From the NCBI GenBank assembly GCA_002189035.1, contig NEEC01000015.1, positions 1,488,001 through 1,552,000 of the forward strand: 64,000 nucleotides of DNA, given 5' to 3'. Numbering within the stretch: position 1 is the first letter of the stretch; each line of letters begins with the position of its first letter. The notes below the pieces were generated by a model, which was given only the letters and a program-made list of their open reading frames with translations, had not been told where the DNA came from and did no database searches. Origin of the DNA: Utricularia gibba. Taxonomy: Eukaryota; Streptophyta; Magnoliopsida; Lamiales; Lentibulariaceae. Shown here piece by piece: positions 37,976 through 48,834 of this stretch. Position numbers and translations under genes: made by a program.

Positions 37976-38590
37976 TTGCACACGACTCAGCAACCAGAAG
38001 CAAAGTCGCACACGAAATTAGTTTGCAACGCTAGTTTCGGCTCCTCTTTCGTCTCCTTTTCTTCGTTTCCGACTCTCGGGTCGGACCCGGCTGCAGTCCT
38101 AACGATGCTTGAATCAATGGTGAAGTGCATGCCGGAGTTGGACTATGAAAATTGTACGCTCAAAGCTAGTTTCTTTATCTTCAAATGTGCAAAGGGGCAT
38201 CCAGAAGTTGTCTGTCTGCCCGCTCTCTCAGCAGTGCGCTATCGGCTCCGCTGCCTCGCCCCAGGACCAGATTTTCTTCCACCAATTAGGCTGCTGTTGA
38301 CCCGCCCCCAGATTTCCTAAAAACGTGCATCTTTGCTTCCTCCAGTCCTGGTTGTTACCAGAACTCGTTGCCAAGATGTTTCAGACACGTGCGGTATACT
38401 TTCTGATGAGCAAGCAATTACTCTTTATGGTCCCATGAACGCATCAGCAACCATGTTGATGCTGACTCAAGTTCAGGGTTTGCTAAAACCCCTTGTTGAG
38501 AGTATCACAACAGGTGCAAATGCGGATAAACTCCACATTAAAAATGAACTGCTACTTGAGCGGTTTGTGGCTGATCGCTTAACCAGTTAA
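37976..38590 (+). pseudogene. Unidentified ORF region, possible gene remnant
   Basis: Two open segments in the same frame (to 38320 and from 38333), separated by a single TAA at 38318-38320, look protein-like. The first contains LESMVKCMPELDYENCTLKA and a Cys/Lys run; the second contains ILSDEQAITLYG, MLTQVQGLLKPLVES and IKNELLLERFVADRL and ends in TAA. The helical, Leu-rich second part would suit an ARM/HEAT-type or scaffold protein, but I do not recognise the family. It may be a decayed gene copy, a gene with a short intron over the stop, or another frame-shifted locus like its neighbours. A pyrimidine-rich stretch ending CCTCCAG at about 38345 could be a splice acceptor. Treat the product as unknown. 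Confidence 0.35.
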
Positions 38591-38997
38591 TCGCACGATT
38601 AGGCAACGCATGGGATGTTACCTACCTTAAACTAAAGCCTAAACTATAACTTAAACACAGACAGAGGACGAATAGGTTCATGCAATATAGTATTATTTTG
38701 TCAATGACTGTTAAAGCCGGTGGAAAAAGCAAGTGTTAGAGGGTTCCGTCCACTCAACTCCAAGAGGAAAGTTAGCACTCGGGCTACTTATCTTCCGTCT
38801 GAACTTGGTCATTTTAAGAGTGACATAACTAATTCATTTATTTATCTTATCAACTGGTATTTCCTGGTTCGTGGGCGCTTTCGATTTTGATCATTAGAAG
38901 AAGAAGAAAATGGGAATCGAGCTTCCAAGTGCACTACCTAAACAATTCCATTGCATAGAAAATGAATGAGAATGTGATCATAGACAGATGTGGGTTT
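38591..38997. other. Intergenic region
   Basis: About 0.4 kb between the unidentified plus-strand region and the small secreted-protein gene. Nothing recognisable. Confidence 0.5.
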
Positions 38998-39291
38998 TCA
39001 ATGCATCAATCCGGGCGTCTGGGGTTGAGGCGGAGGTGCAGCACCTTGAAGAAGCAGGAACCCCCCGCACGCCACCGGGATGAACGTACACGGAGACTCG
39101 GATGACGGTGGCACCGGCGCTCGGAAAGATTCCATCGTTGCATTTATATCACCTGCTGGTGGTGGTGCTGCTGCTATGGTTCTCGCACCCTCAGCTTCTA
39201 TGCAGCAACTAGAAATCCACACCAGGATGCATAACACGGCGATGCATGTGTAGCTACGGTGCCACGGCGGGAACGATGATGGCGATGCCAT
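38998..39291 (-). CDS. Small secreted protein, uncharacterised
   Basis: This is a 97-residue protein whose start is set at the ATG at 39291 (MASPSSFPPW). Upstream in-frame codons lie beyond the TATA box at 39335-39342 and cannot be translated from that promoter. Residues about 14-32 form a hydrophobic signal-peptide core (CIAVLCILVWISSCC) with a likely cut after EAEG. The mature part is short and Pro/Ala-rich, with APPPAGD, an acidic-Ser stretch, the motif SPCTFIPVACGG, and a Pro-Gln tail. The two mature cysteines could form one disulfide. The size, secretion signal and conserved-looking C-terminal motif suggest a signalling-peptide precursor or cell-wall protein. I cannot place it in CLE, IDA, RGF, PIP or other named families. 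Confidence 0.6.
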   Translation of the reverse strand: MASPSSFPPWHRSYTCIAVLCILVWISSCCIEAEGARTIAAAPPPAGDINATMESFRAPVPPSSESPCTFIPVACGGFLLLQGAAPPPQPQTPGLMH

Positions 39292-39334
39292 CCTTTTGTT
39301 TGAACTCAGGGAAGTTTGGTGGAGGGAGGTGGAG

Positions 39335-39342
39335 TATTTATA
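39335..39342 (-). promoter_or_regulatory. TATA box of the small secreted protein gene
   Basis: TATAAATA on the minus strand, 44 bases upstream of the chosen ATG, which supports that start. Confidence 0.6.
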
Positions 39343-39841
39343 GGCTAACCTTGTAAAATCAAAAATTCGGAAAATAATATATATATTAAATCCCATTCTA
39401 AAATCGTGTTATTATTTCAACAATTTAACTTATTATTCGAATATTTCTTATTTTTTACACAATAAAATAGAAAGTGGGTTTTATGATCGATTTAATATCA
39501 TTGAACTAACTAAAAAAGATTAAAAATGTTCTGTAAAATGTTTGGATAATATTTTTATTTCTATTTTTATCAAAAATAATTATATACAAAATATTTCTTA
39601 TTTCTATTTTTGTTTTTGATAAATTTTTAAATATAATTAAAAATAAATCAAAATTAGAAATAAAGAAATATCTAATTTTAATTTCTTTTTTTATTTTTAT
39701 CATTAAATTCCGGAAAATAATTTTATTTCAATAATTTTCCTATTCATCATTTATGTTTCTATTCTTCAATATATCTACAATGTGATGCAACAAGCCAACA
39801 CTGCAGCAAACAAATAAATAGTTTGACAAAGAGAAGATCGA
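39343..39841. other. AT-rich intergenic region
   Basis: Very AT-rich spacer. Minus-strand open frames here are Ile/Lys/Phe/Asn-rich reads of AT sequence, not genes. The right end is the XRCC4 3' UTR. Confidence 0.6.
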
Positions 39842-41384
39842 TCATCTTCTTTTTCTACCACGAGGCTTGCGCGTGGAGCAACCCTTGAGGTCTTGCCTCT
39901 TGCCTCTCCTGAATCTTGCTCGCTGCCTTCATCAATGGTTTCAGTTCTCTCCGTGGAAGCACTCTCATTGTCTGTGGATTGAGGAGCAGCTTCTTCTTCT
40001 TTAGACAGGCGGTCTCGAAGCTCTCTGAGTTTTTCTTTTTTGCTGCTCAGAACTTGAACAAACTGACAGCAACAAAAAGATTGTTAGCTAATGGATCATG
40101 AATAAGGTACCGAAAAGAAAGCAAGCAAGGGAAAAGCATTTCTTGCCTTCCCATAAGTTTCTGTTTCGAACTCTGAACGTTCGCGGCAGAGTCTTTCACT
40201 TTGTGCTAGACATTTTTCTGTTTCTTCTTCCAGTTTTTCAAATTCTTGTTTTCTCCAGAGAACTTCCTCCTGATCAATCCAAGAAACAACTCAATAGGCA
40301 TACCAGAGTACATAATACTATGTCAACTAAAGAAATAAAAAACAGCCCAACTCAGCTATATCTATCATGATTGTAGCAAAGTGCAAATTTTTTTAAAAAA
40401 TGCTGATAGATTCACCATTATTTTTCACTTAATTCAACTAACAGCGAAAGGAGCTCGCTACCACATCAAAAGAAGATTGAAGCCAGCTCATAATATCCAT
40501 CATAGTTCACTATCTGCTGAGGTGAGTCTACGAAATCAACTCAAATCTTAGAGAAAAATAGGTAAGACTTATATCTGAAACGCCTTACACTCAGTTTTAT
40601 GTTGGAATCCATGAGAAAGTCTAAGATCTCTACTGTGGTTTCCTTGCTACTGAAAGAAGGTTGAAGCTTCCATCGCCATTCAAGCTTAACGCCTCCTTTC
40701 TCAAATGTCCAAGATAACTACTTCAAAAAAATGCAAAAGTAGCAGTTGTTTAAGGTTATCTCTATTTATCATCATTGAAACTCAGAGGAAGTATCACTAG
40801 TCCCAAATGTTGGAGCAGCTATTTGGAACTACTTTTTCATGATATGTGTTGTATAACAGCATGAGAGTTGATAAAACCAAAGCCCATGGATTAAAACAAC
40901 TTTCAAAACTCGGAATGGCCAGAAAACAAGCACCTTCCTTTGAGGAGCATCAAATATTCAAAACAACTAAGCGTGCAGCAAAACAAGCAATAAAGGAAGA
41001 TATTTGTACGAGCAAACCCGTTTGCATCCATTTCCAGCATCAGAAAAGCTGTAAACGGACCCCGGCTGCTGAAACCCAGGTATCTCTCGGAAAATTCGAT
41101 GTAATCAGATACCGTTAGGTCCCAGTTTGATGCCCTCTCTCTAACTTCCTCCTCAGTTGCTTCAACACAAAACAAAAAAGAGTGATTTACTTGAAGCACG
41201 TTCCCACAATTATGAGGTAGTTTGTGCATAGTCTCGTACCATTGCAAGTCCACGCATGGAGGCCATCAGTAACGGCAAGGTCGAAGCGGGCCGGAAAACA
41301 GGTCCCCTTGACGAACACAGGTGCCTGCCCGCCGCCGGCAGTGGGTGCTTCCAATTTCAAGCACGTGTGTTTCGCCATGGCCAT
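39842..41384 (-). CDS. XRCC4: XRCC4, NHEJ ligase partner
   Basis: XRCC4 is the scaffold that binds and stabilises DNA ligase IV in non-homologous end joining. Exons are 41240-41384, 41018-41159, 40589-40717, 40147-40269 and 39842-40062. The head domain reads CLKLEAP, PVFVKGTCFPARFDLAVTDG, ATEEEVRERAS, SWTFEKGGVKLEWRWKLQPS and VEILDFLMDSNIKLS. The coiled coil reads EEVLWRKQEFEKLEEETEKC, ETETYGKFVQVLSSKKEKLR. Two ATGs six bases apart are possible (41384 and 41378). Exon 2 loses the conserved frame by one base near 41072-41077. A second single-base shift in exon 5 (about 39860-39900) would give a basic NLS-like end, KPRGRKRR, and 253 residues in all. Without it the frame runs on to a stop at 39775. 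Intron 4 starts with GC. Arabidopsis XRCC4 is of similar length. Confidence 0.9.
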
Positions 41385-43081
41385 CTCAGGTGCGACTACT
41401 AGGTCAACGATGACAACGACAAGAATTAGGAAAGATGACGGAAACCAGAGCTGCCAATGTCTGTAGAATTGGGCTGCATTTTCTTGTTTCATTTTTGGAC
41501 TTATCGAATATGGGCCCCGTACACTGTGCAGACCAGCCCACTCCTTTTCGTTCAAAATGATATATATATATATATATAAATTATTTTATCACACATTTTT
41601 GCGTTGGTATATATTGAATTTTCATGTTTTTCATAAATTTTTAATTTTTGGAAAACTTACCTTTCCGATATTTTTAGAATGTTTTTGAATTGGGCCTATT
41701 TTTAGGAAGCTCTTCTTCTTATTTTTTTACTAGTATATATTTTTATGTTTTTTTAATATAAAATATGATCCATTAAAAATTTTAAATTTTCAAATATTGC
41801 TATATTTATGAATATATATATATATATATATCCAAAATAGACATAAAGTAGATCATTTTAATACACTTATCAATAATAATGACAATGTGTTGGGAATTGG
41901 TATGTTTCATTACCTTTTATAAAATTTATAAATATTTTAATAATAAAGAATATAATTGAAATAAAATGTCTAATCAAATCATTGATTAAATTTGGAAACC
42001 TGAAGTCGAACAAATTCACTGTAAATGCAAATAAATAGAGTCCATATAAAAAGAAGCTAATTTCCTGCACAATATTTGCAACTAAACGCATTTTGAAATC
42101 TTGAATCTGATTTGGTTGTTATCTCTTCTTCTTCATCATCGCCTTCATTTTTCATGATAAAAAAAACTTCAATCTTGCTGATAAAAACATTATGAAGAAA
42201 TTGGGTGTGTTTCAGAATGAACTTTCGCAAAGCAAGGTAGAACGGTTATATTTCATTACATGCAACTGCCCTTTTGTCCAACCCACGTTTTCCATATTTC
42301 TACTTGATACCATTTATCTATCATGCATTTCGAAAACTCCATGGATTCACCACATTGGGATTCTCAATAGTGTTGGCGGTTGCATAAAGTATGTGTTTTT
42401 GGATGGTAAGGGATCTCTGGAAAGTTGATTCCGTGATGGGGTGGCTTCAATTTCATTTCATTTGTAGTGAAAAGCTTTGGATCCTCCGATTTCATTGACA
42501 AGTCCCCTTTTTAAATGATGTAATTGAATACCCATATCTTTTGTTGTCAGCCGAAGATTATATGTAGCGTAGCCCGAGTTTTGTCAGCTGAATATCATTT
42601 CGTAGCTTTATAGACCTGCTTTATGGCGTGATATCCAGCAGCTCATTTATGCTTTTTTTTGCTGCATGGGCATTTAATCTGATTAAGAGTGGCAAGAACC
42701 CGTATGATTTTTCAGGCTCTCTCGCCTTTTTATTTATCATCATGATGATGATCAAGTACCCTGCAATATTTTCTGCTCATAATGGCGCTGCTTTATGGCC
42801 CTGGGATTTGCATTTCTTTAAAACAGTAGACTTTTCCATTTTCTAGCATGTTCTTGGCTGCTTCTGGTCTTCTTGGACCTGTAGATTCTATTATGCACCC
42901 AAAAATGTTGATGCAAGATATTAAATATTACGGATGTTTTTCATCAATGAAGAAGGGGATCATTTAATGTGCCCTTCCACAACTGTAGATTCTTGGAGAT
43001 GTTGCTGTTCCCATTTTAGAGTATTTTCCCACTTTTCCTTCACCTTCTGTTGTTTTGGATTCTTTTTCAGTAAGGGAGACA
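41385..43081. other. Divergent intergenic region, XRCC4 to ARID-HMG gene
   Basis: About 1.7 kb, very AT-rich between 41560 and 42120, with two dinucleotide tracts. The right part is probably the leader of the ARID-HMG gene with a 5' UTR intron ending at a pyrimidine-rich acceptor (TTTTTCAG, 43063-43070) just before its ATG. No other gene. Confidence 0.55.
41561..41578. repeat. (TA)9 microsatellite
   Basis: Nine uninterrupted TA units. A similar AT tract of about 20 bases lies at 41812-41831. Confidence 0.9.
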
Positions 43082-44754
43082 ATGGTTGAGCGAGGAGTGC
43101 CGGATAATGGAAGCAAGGGACTGCATACTGTTGCTGAGGTTCCCCACTCACATTTCTCCAGCTACCATCCATATCCACTTCCTATGGCTGAGTATCATGA
43201 TATCGTTGGATCTCGTGATCTTTTCATGGATACTTTGAGGAAACACCATGCTTTTATGGGAACCAAGTTCATGTAACAGCTCTCTCTGTTCTTCATGCTC
43301 TTAATCCCAGTCTTCCCATATCTTCCAGCTTCATGTTACCTTGACAGTTTTGGTTGTTTTGATTCAGGATCCCAGTTGTTGGAGGACGAGACTTGGACCT
43401 GCATCGCCTCTTCGTAGATGTTACATCCCGTGGTGGCATTGAAAAGGTTACTTGCCTGCTACTTTTCTGCCAATCTTCCATGGAGGCTTCCTGTAAACTG
43501 GTTTGCTTTTGTTCTGATCATTTCTCCACAGGTTATGAAGGAGAAGAAGTGGAAGGAAGTAACTGCTGGCTTCAACTTCCCATCATCTGCAACAAATGCT
43601 TCTTTCATACTTCGCAAGTACTACGTTTCGCTGCTTTACCACTACGAGCAAATCCATTTCTTCAAAGCAAAATGCTGGGTTCCATGGCCTTCTGGTTAGT
43701 CCTTCAGACAGGAAGTTTTTATTTGGGTTCACTGTATCGTCTTCCCGGCAATGTATTGTTTTATGATCTTCTCAATGCAGATGCGCAGCAGCAAACTCAT
43801 GTGCACGCTGTGTTACCACCAAGATTTCATTCGCCGGGAGTTGCTGACAGCAGTGCAGGAGCATCCCAAACTGAAGGTTCTCTTCTCAGCTTTTCCGATC
43901 TTGTGAAGCGAATTCATTTTACAAGGCAAGCTTGTCACTTTTTTTTTGCAGTGTCATTCGGATCAGTGGGTGCTCCTGTGGTTGGTGTGATAGACGGGAA
44001 ATTCGATAGCGGATACCTTGTAACGGTGAAGTTCGGAGCGGAAGAGCTGAAGGGTGTTCTCTACCAAGTGCCTCCAGGTTCAGAGACCGATCATCCCGTT
44101 TGGTCGGAGTCAGGCCAGTTGATGAAACGTCGTCGGAGGCGTCGGAAAAAGTCGGAAATCAAGAAGAGGGATCCATCTCATCCCAAGCCTAACAGAAGTG
44201 GCTACAACTTCTTCTTTGCGGAGCAGCATGCCAAGCTCAAGCCTCAGTACCACGGCAGAGACAGAGAAATTAGTAGGATCATCGGCGAGTCATGGAACAA
44301 ACTCCAAGAATCCGATCGAACAGTAAGCCACAATCAATACATTACAACCAGACATCCAAAAGCTTTGTAATTGGCTCATTGCTGTGGACAGGTGTACAAG
44401 GAGCAAGCTCTCAAAGACAAGGAAAGATACATGACAGAGATGGAGGTGTACCGGGAGAAGCTGAGAATTGGTCAGCTTGTAATGAGTGGCAGCGCAGCCC
44501 GGATTCCCGAATCCACCATGTTGCACAATGCAGTAGAAGGTGAGATGATATTTGACCATGAAATGGTCATTGCACAAGTAGCTGCAGACGCAGATGGCAC
44601 ACTCAGGAGTGTGAATGTTGAGATGATGACCGAGGAAGAGGAGGAAGACGAGAAAACAGCCGGGATGACATGCGTGGATCATCATGAAGCGAATCAGCAA
44701 CAGGAACCAGAGAATGCTGCCGAGTATTTGGAACCACCAAGATCTCGGTCCTGA
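43082..44754 (+). CDS. ARID-HMG protein (HMGB9/15-like)
   Basis: This is a 420-residue plant protein with an N-terminal ARID DNA-binding domain and a C-terminal HMG box, an architecture limited to plants (HMGB9, 10, 11 and 15). It binds AT-rich DNA and acts in the nucleus, for example in pollen-tube gene control. Exons are 43082-43272, 43368-43446, 43532-43694, 43781-43876, 43952-44322 and 44392-44754, all in phase. ARID: FMDTLRKHHAFMGTKFMIPV, LDLHRLFVDVTSRGGIEKV, WKEVTAGFNFPSSATNASF, LRKYY. A conserved middle reads VGVIDGKFDSGYLVTVKFG. A basic run (MKRRRRRRKKSEIKKRDPSH) leads into the HMG box: PKPNRSGYNFFFAEQHAKLK, REISRIIGESWNKL, KDKERYMTEMEVYREKL. An acidic stretch (TEEEEEDEK) lies near the end. 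It is closer to HMGB15 than to HMGB9. Confidence 0.95.
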
Positions 44755-45748
44755 ATCGTCCTTCCAAATCCATGACTTGCTTCAAAGCTTGAAATCTTTC
44801 AGTGGCTTGCTTCAAAGCCCTCTGGATAAGTTCTTTTTGTCTGCTTCAGCATGGACTTGACAACCCAGAAATCACCATCGGTATTTAGTGACATGAATGC
44901 ATATAACACAATGGGTTCCATCCCAAAATGAACAAAGAGGAATTTTCAAAATAATAAAATATTTTAGAAATAGAATATATAACGTATCCTGGAGGACTCA
45001 ATTCGGAACAAGAACGAAGCCCCATGTCGAATTGAAAAGGAGCGCGCGTCGTAGCTGGTGTCGCTGCGATTTCTGTAGAAAATCGGAGCTTTGTATGGCG
45101 ATTCACGTTATTTTTCAGGTACGACGGAGAATTCCTGGGTTTCACATGCTGTACTGTTTGTGAGTTGCACTCTGATATTTTGAGCCCGATTTTTAAGAAA
45201 TATTGTTTATGTATTATTCTTGTAATGTGAATTGTTGCCAGTGTGAAGATATTCCTAAGCCTTGTTGGGGGGTTTTTTCTCAAAACGTTCATTTTGTTCT
45301 GGAATTTGTAATGATATAATCACTGGCCTGTATTCTTTACCAGTTTCTTGAGTGATTTGACCATTTTGAATCTCGCCATAGGGTTCTAAGACGGCTTTAG
45401 TGTTGAGGTTACTATTTGGAAAATTCAGATGGCTGCATAATCATAACCGTTTGCATTATTGTTGGTGTATAATATAACTTTTTTTTCACTATAGCGAATT
45501 TTATTTTGCGCATCTGGTGTTGAGTAGGTCCAAGCTGCCTTTTGTTTGATGATTATGTTCAATATTCGTATTTATGGTTTATTTTTATTTAGAGTTTTCA
45601 TTTGGCAGCTTGCTTATACCGAGTGTCAATTTTTTTCTAATGCGATTGAAGTTTTGTCATGATCCGATACATAAATAATGCTGCCTAATTTCTTGATCCT
45701 GTGAACTCCTCTTTGCCAGTGTGCAGATTTTCGATAATCAGTAGAGAG
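44755..45748. other. Spacer and 5' leader of the GnT-V C-domain gene
   Basis: The 3' UTR of the ARID-HMG gene is followed by a GC-richer stretch at 44990-45119 that ends in a donor-like CAG/GTACG and looks like a non-coding first exon. The acceptor before the coding ATG would be the CAG at about 45724-45726, leaving a 5' UTR intron of about 0.6 kb. Inferred from sequence only. Confidence 0.4.
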
Positions 45749-48700
45749 ATGGATGTCTTGGGCTTTGAATCTGCATGGCAGAAAGTCCTGCGTTTGATTT
45801 TCATTGACACCCACCTCGGTGCATTTCATATAGTTCTCCTACTTTCCTTTCATCAAGTATATGGCATCAGGCACGCTAAATCTAATTCTCTGGTGTTTAG
45901 TGATTCTTGCCCATCTTTCTTTTTTGCTTGTCTTTTGTTTTCCTGTGAGATGTTTTATTTGGGATCATTAACCCGACACATGTTTGAGTGGATACAGGAT
46001 GGATCCAGTCATTCAGTTGAAGCACACATGCAGAGCCACGGTTCAGGGAGGTTCTTTCTTACTGATGACAATGGTGCGCCATTTTCTAGCATTTTCATTT
46101 AATGTCTTCTTTAATCGTTTGGTATATGGGATCAGTGCCCTGATGTGCTGGTGAGTGTGCGTTAGACATTACTGATTACATGAACCAAAATGATTAATAG
46201 GCAGGCGAATTGCATTCTTTCAACATGTTTCTGTTCGGAAGACTCCATCTGGAAAGAGAAAAGATATCAGACACGGGATACATCTATCCTGGAATATACA
46301 CCTGTAGTTGATTTATACGATAACATTGACATGCCTTTAGAGATATAGATTATATAAAGTAGTACTGGGGATACTTATGGGACTCGTTAGTAATTTTTTC
46401 GTCTTTTTTCTAATGAGTCGTTATTTCAGGGCGTGTGTGCAATTCATTCAGAGTTGATGCTTTGACTCGTTGTTGCCCTGAGAAGGGAGAGCGTTTTTCT
46501 TGTCAGTGAGTCCTCTTTCTGGAAAACACGGTCCTGATTATAGTCTTTAGGCTCTGCCACTGTTTGAACTATATGATTTGATGCGGAAATAGTGATTTCA
46601 ACTTCTTCAAAACTGTATATGCGCTTCAAATGAAAATTTTCATGTAAAAGTAGCGACCACTGATTAATTATTTTGGTTCTGTATTATATCCCTTCTTCCC
46701 TGATTTTTATTTTATTATCATCACTTCAAAGGTGTGTTGTGAATCTTTTCTTTTTTATTTGTTCTAATATCAGTGATGTTATTTCAAGGGAATTGGATAA
46801 ATTTTTACCTTTGCTATTAGGATATCAGAACTTGGCATCCTATAATCATTGATAATTATCCTTACGCCCCTTTCATTTGTTTTGATGTTAATATGGCAGA
46901 GGATGCAATCTCAGTTCTTCTTGTTGCAACTCATATGAGTTCTGTGTTTCATGCTGCTTGAATCCAGCTATGGTAACTTTTGTCTTTCATCCCCTTACTT
47001 TGGTGAATAGTCCATCAAGTTTGTCATAGTCCTTTTTTACCATGCAGACGAGTGAGAAATTGGCATTAAGAACAAACATGGCAAAGCATGCAACTTCTGG
47101 TGATGCTTTATTCAGTAGATAATATTTTAGCTTAGACAAGATGCTTTCTATGCCTCTTATGATGTGAAAAATTACTTCGTTTTTTAGAAAATATTTTAGT
47201 TGCATATTCCTACCAAACACTCCAGGAAAGACCTGGTGTTTCTCTATATGAATCTCACCTGTTTTTTCATGAAATTATGATTCTGAATATCTGTATACAT
47301 GTTATCTGTATTGTCAATATCATTGATTGCAGTAATAAAATTATGTATACAACCAATTAGAATTTTATCGTGAAGGCTTTCTTGTTTCTTGCTTACAGGA
47401 ACATACAAAACCCTTTTTGATTTTTGTGCTGGGAGGTGTCTTCACAATTCGGAGAGTGTGGTAATTATTTAGACTTGTTTATTCTTATGTGGGGTGTGAC
47501 TATTTGTCATACCAACATGTATGAGATGGCATCCCATACGGCATAAAAATTATGAACTATGATTAAGTGTGAGGTTTTGCTTTGCATTGCCATTTCTCTA
47601 TTATGCTTTACTCAAATAATATCATTGCACATCCTCTTTGATCTTTCAGGTGCATGAAAATGCTTATGTGAGTGAATATCATCATTGTTTCTCCATGCCG
47701 TCCAATTTTTCAGGTGAATGTTAAACTTAATTTTGGGCGTGGATGGATTATTGAAAATCAATAGTCTGGATTGTTTTTTATAAGGCAAATGAAAGAGCTC
47801 ACCGGGGTGATATCCCACAAAACCGGTGCATGTTATTGGCATTCTATGTTAAAATTTAGAAAGCCTCATGCACTGGCTCTCTCTTTGAATAATAGAAACA
47901 GTTTTCTGCTTTGTTGTGATGTTGCCCCCTGCTTTTTAACTGGGTTGGGCTTAGGAATGTGAGCAACGCAAGGTTGTATTTGTAAGAATTGAGCAGTTTA
48001 TTTATCTGTTGTACAATAGCTATTATTTGAAGGTGGCAGGTGCAGAATGGTCGAAATTTGGTATTACATGTTAGAAACTTCATATTAGGTACTCAGGAAT
48101 GAAGAAGTTAACATGGTTTCTTTTAAGTAACAGCGAGTTCTAGTTCCAGCACGCACCTAGATGCAAAATTGGCTGGGATCAGTATCATCGTCGGAAGGTA
48201 TAGCAAATGTTGTCATAAATTTGTAAATGATACCAATCCTAAACCTGGATCATCTTTTTTTTTTTTTTTCACGTAGGCAAGGTGACTCATGTAGCACAGT
48301 GTGCAAGGCCAACGGACAGTCTTGCGTTCCCAACAAACTTGCTCTACTTAATCGCTGTGAAGTGTAAGCTCAAAAATTTCCTTGATTACATAATTGCTTC
48401 TGGTCTTGGTCACACTTCATGTGATGATGCTCATATTCAGAAACGGAGGAGCAGCGTAGTTGCCTCTGTTTTTCTTTTTTTACCATCGACGTCACAACCT
48501 TAATCCATCAGAAAATAGTATTAGTCCATTGCTTACAATATGCATCTTGTATTTGAAATGGGCAGTATCCAGAAACATATGAGCTGCAAAGGAGGGTGCT
48601 GGTCAAGCATGGGACGTGACCAGCCAGCTGAAGTTGTTGAGAATGCTCCTGGACATCTGGTATGATATAATTATGCTTGTGTTACATTTTTAAGTTTGCG

Positions 48701-48834
48701 CATTCTTTCAATTTTGAAACTGAAAGCGGGCTGCTTCACAGAAACCCGGAGCATGTGTGTTCACCAACGCAGAGTCCAGTCTTTCCTGTGATGGTTGGCA
48801 TGCCCATACAAAGAGGCTCTGTCCATGCGCGTAA
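45749..48834 (+). CDS. GnT-V C-terminal-domain-like Cys-rich protein
   Basis: This is a 294-residue protein from eleven exons: 45749-45892, 45998-46073, 46430-46505, 46900-46972, 47048-47099, 47399-47460, 47650-47713, 48134-48197, 48277-48363, 48566-48659 and 48742-48834. All phases fit and no frameshift is needed. An N-terminal signal anchor (LIFIDTHLGAFHIVLLLSFH) precedes a Cys-rich lumenal part with RCCPEKGERFSC, CCNSYEFCVSCCLNP, FDFCAGRC, GDSCSTVCKANGQSCVPNKL, KHMSCKGGC and LSCDGWHAHTKRLCPCA. The SCSTVC..G..CVPN and LSCDG....RLCPC blocks match the C-terminal module of animal MGAT5 (GnT-V, family GT18), but no glycosyltransferase domain precedes them. The plant family is therefore a standalone version, probably in the secretory pathway. 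Its function is unknown. Confidence 0.85.

Noticed and set aside
39506-39703. Minus-strand open frame rich in Ile, Lys, Phe and Asn
   Set aside because: Composition simply reflects AT-rich spacer.
40440-40550. Possible extra XRCC4 exon
   Set aside because: It lies between two exons that join perfectly without it, and no frame resembles XRCC4.
48742-48834. Apparent missing G in the last exon of the GnT-V-like gene
   Set aside because: Reading from the acceptor in phase 0 gives KPGACVFTN directly; no missing base is needed.
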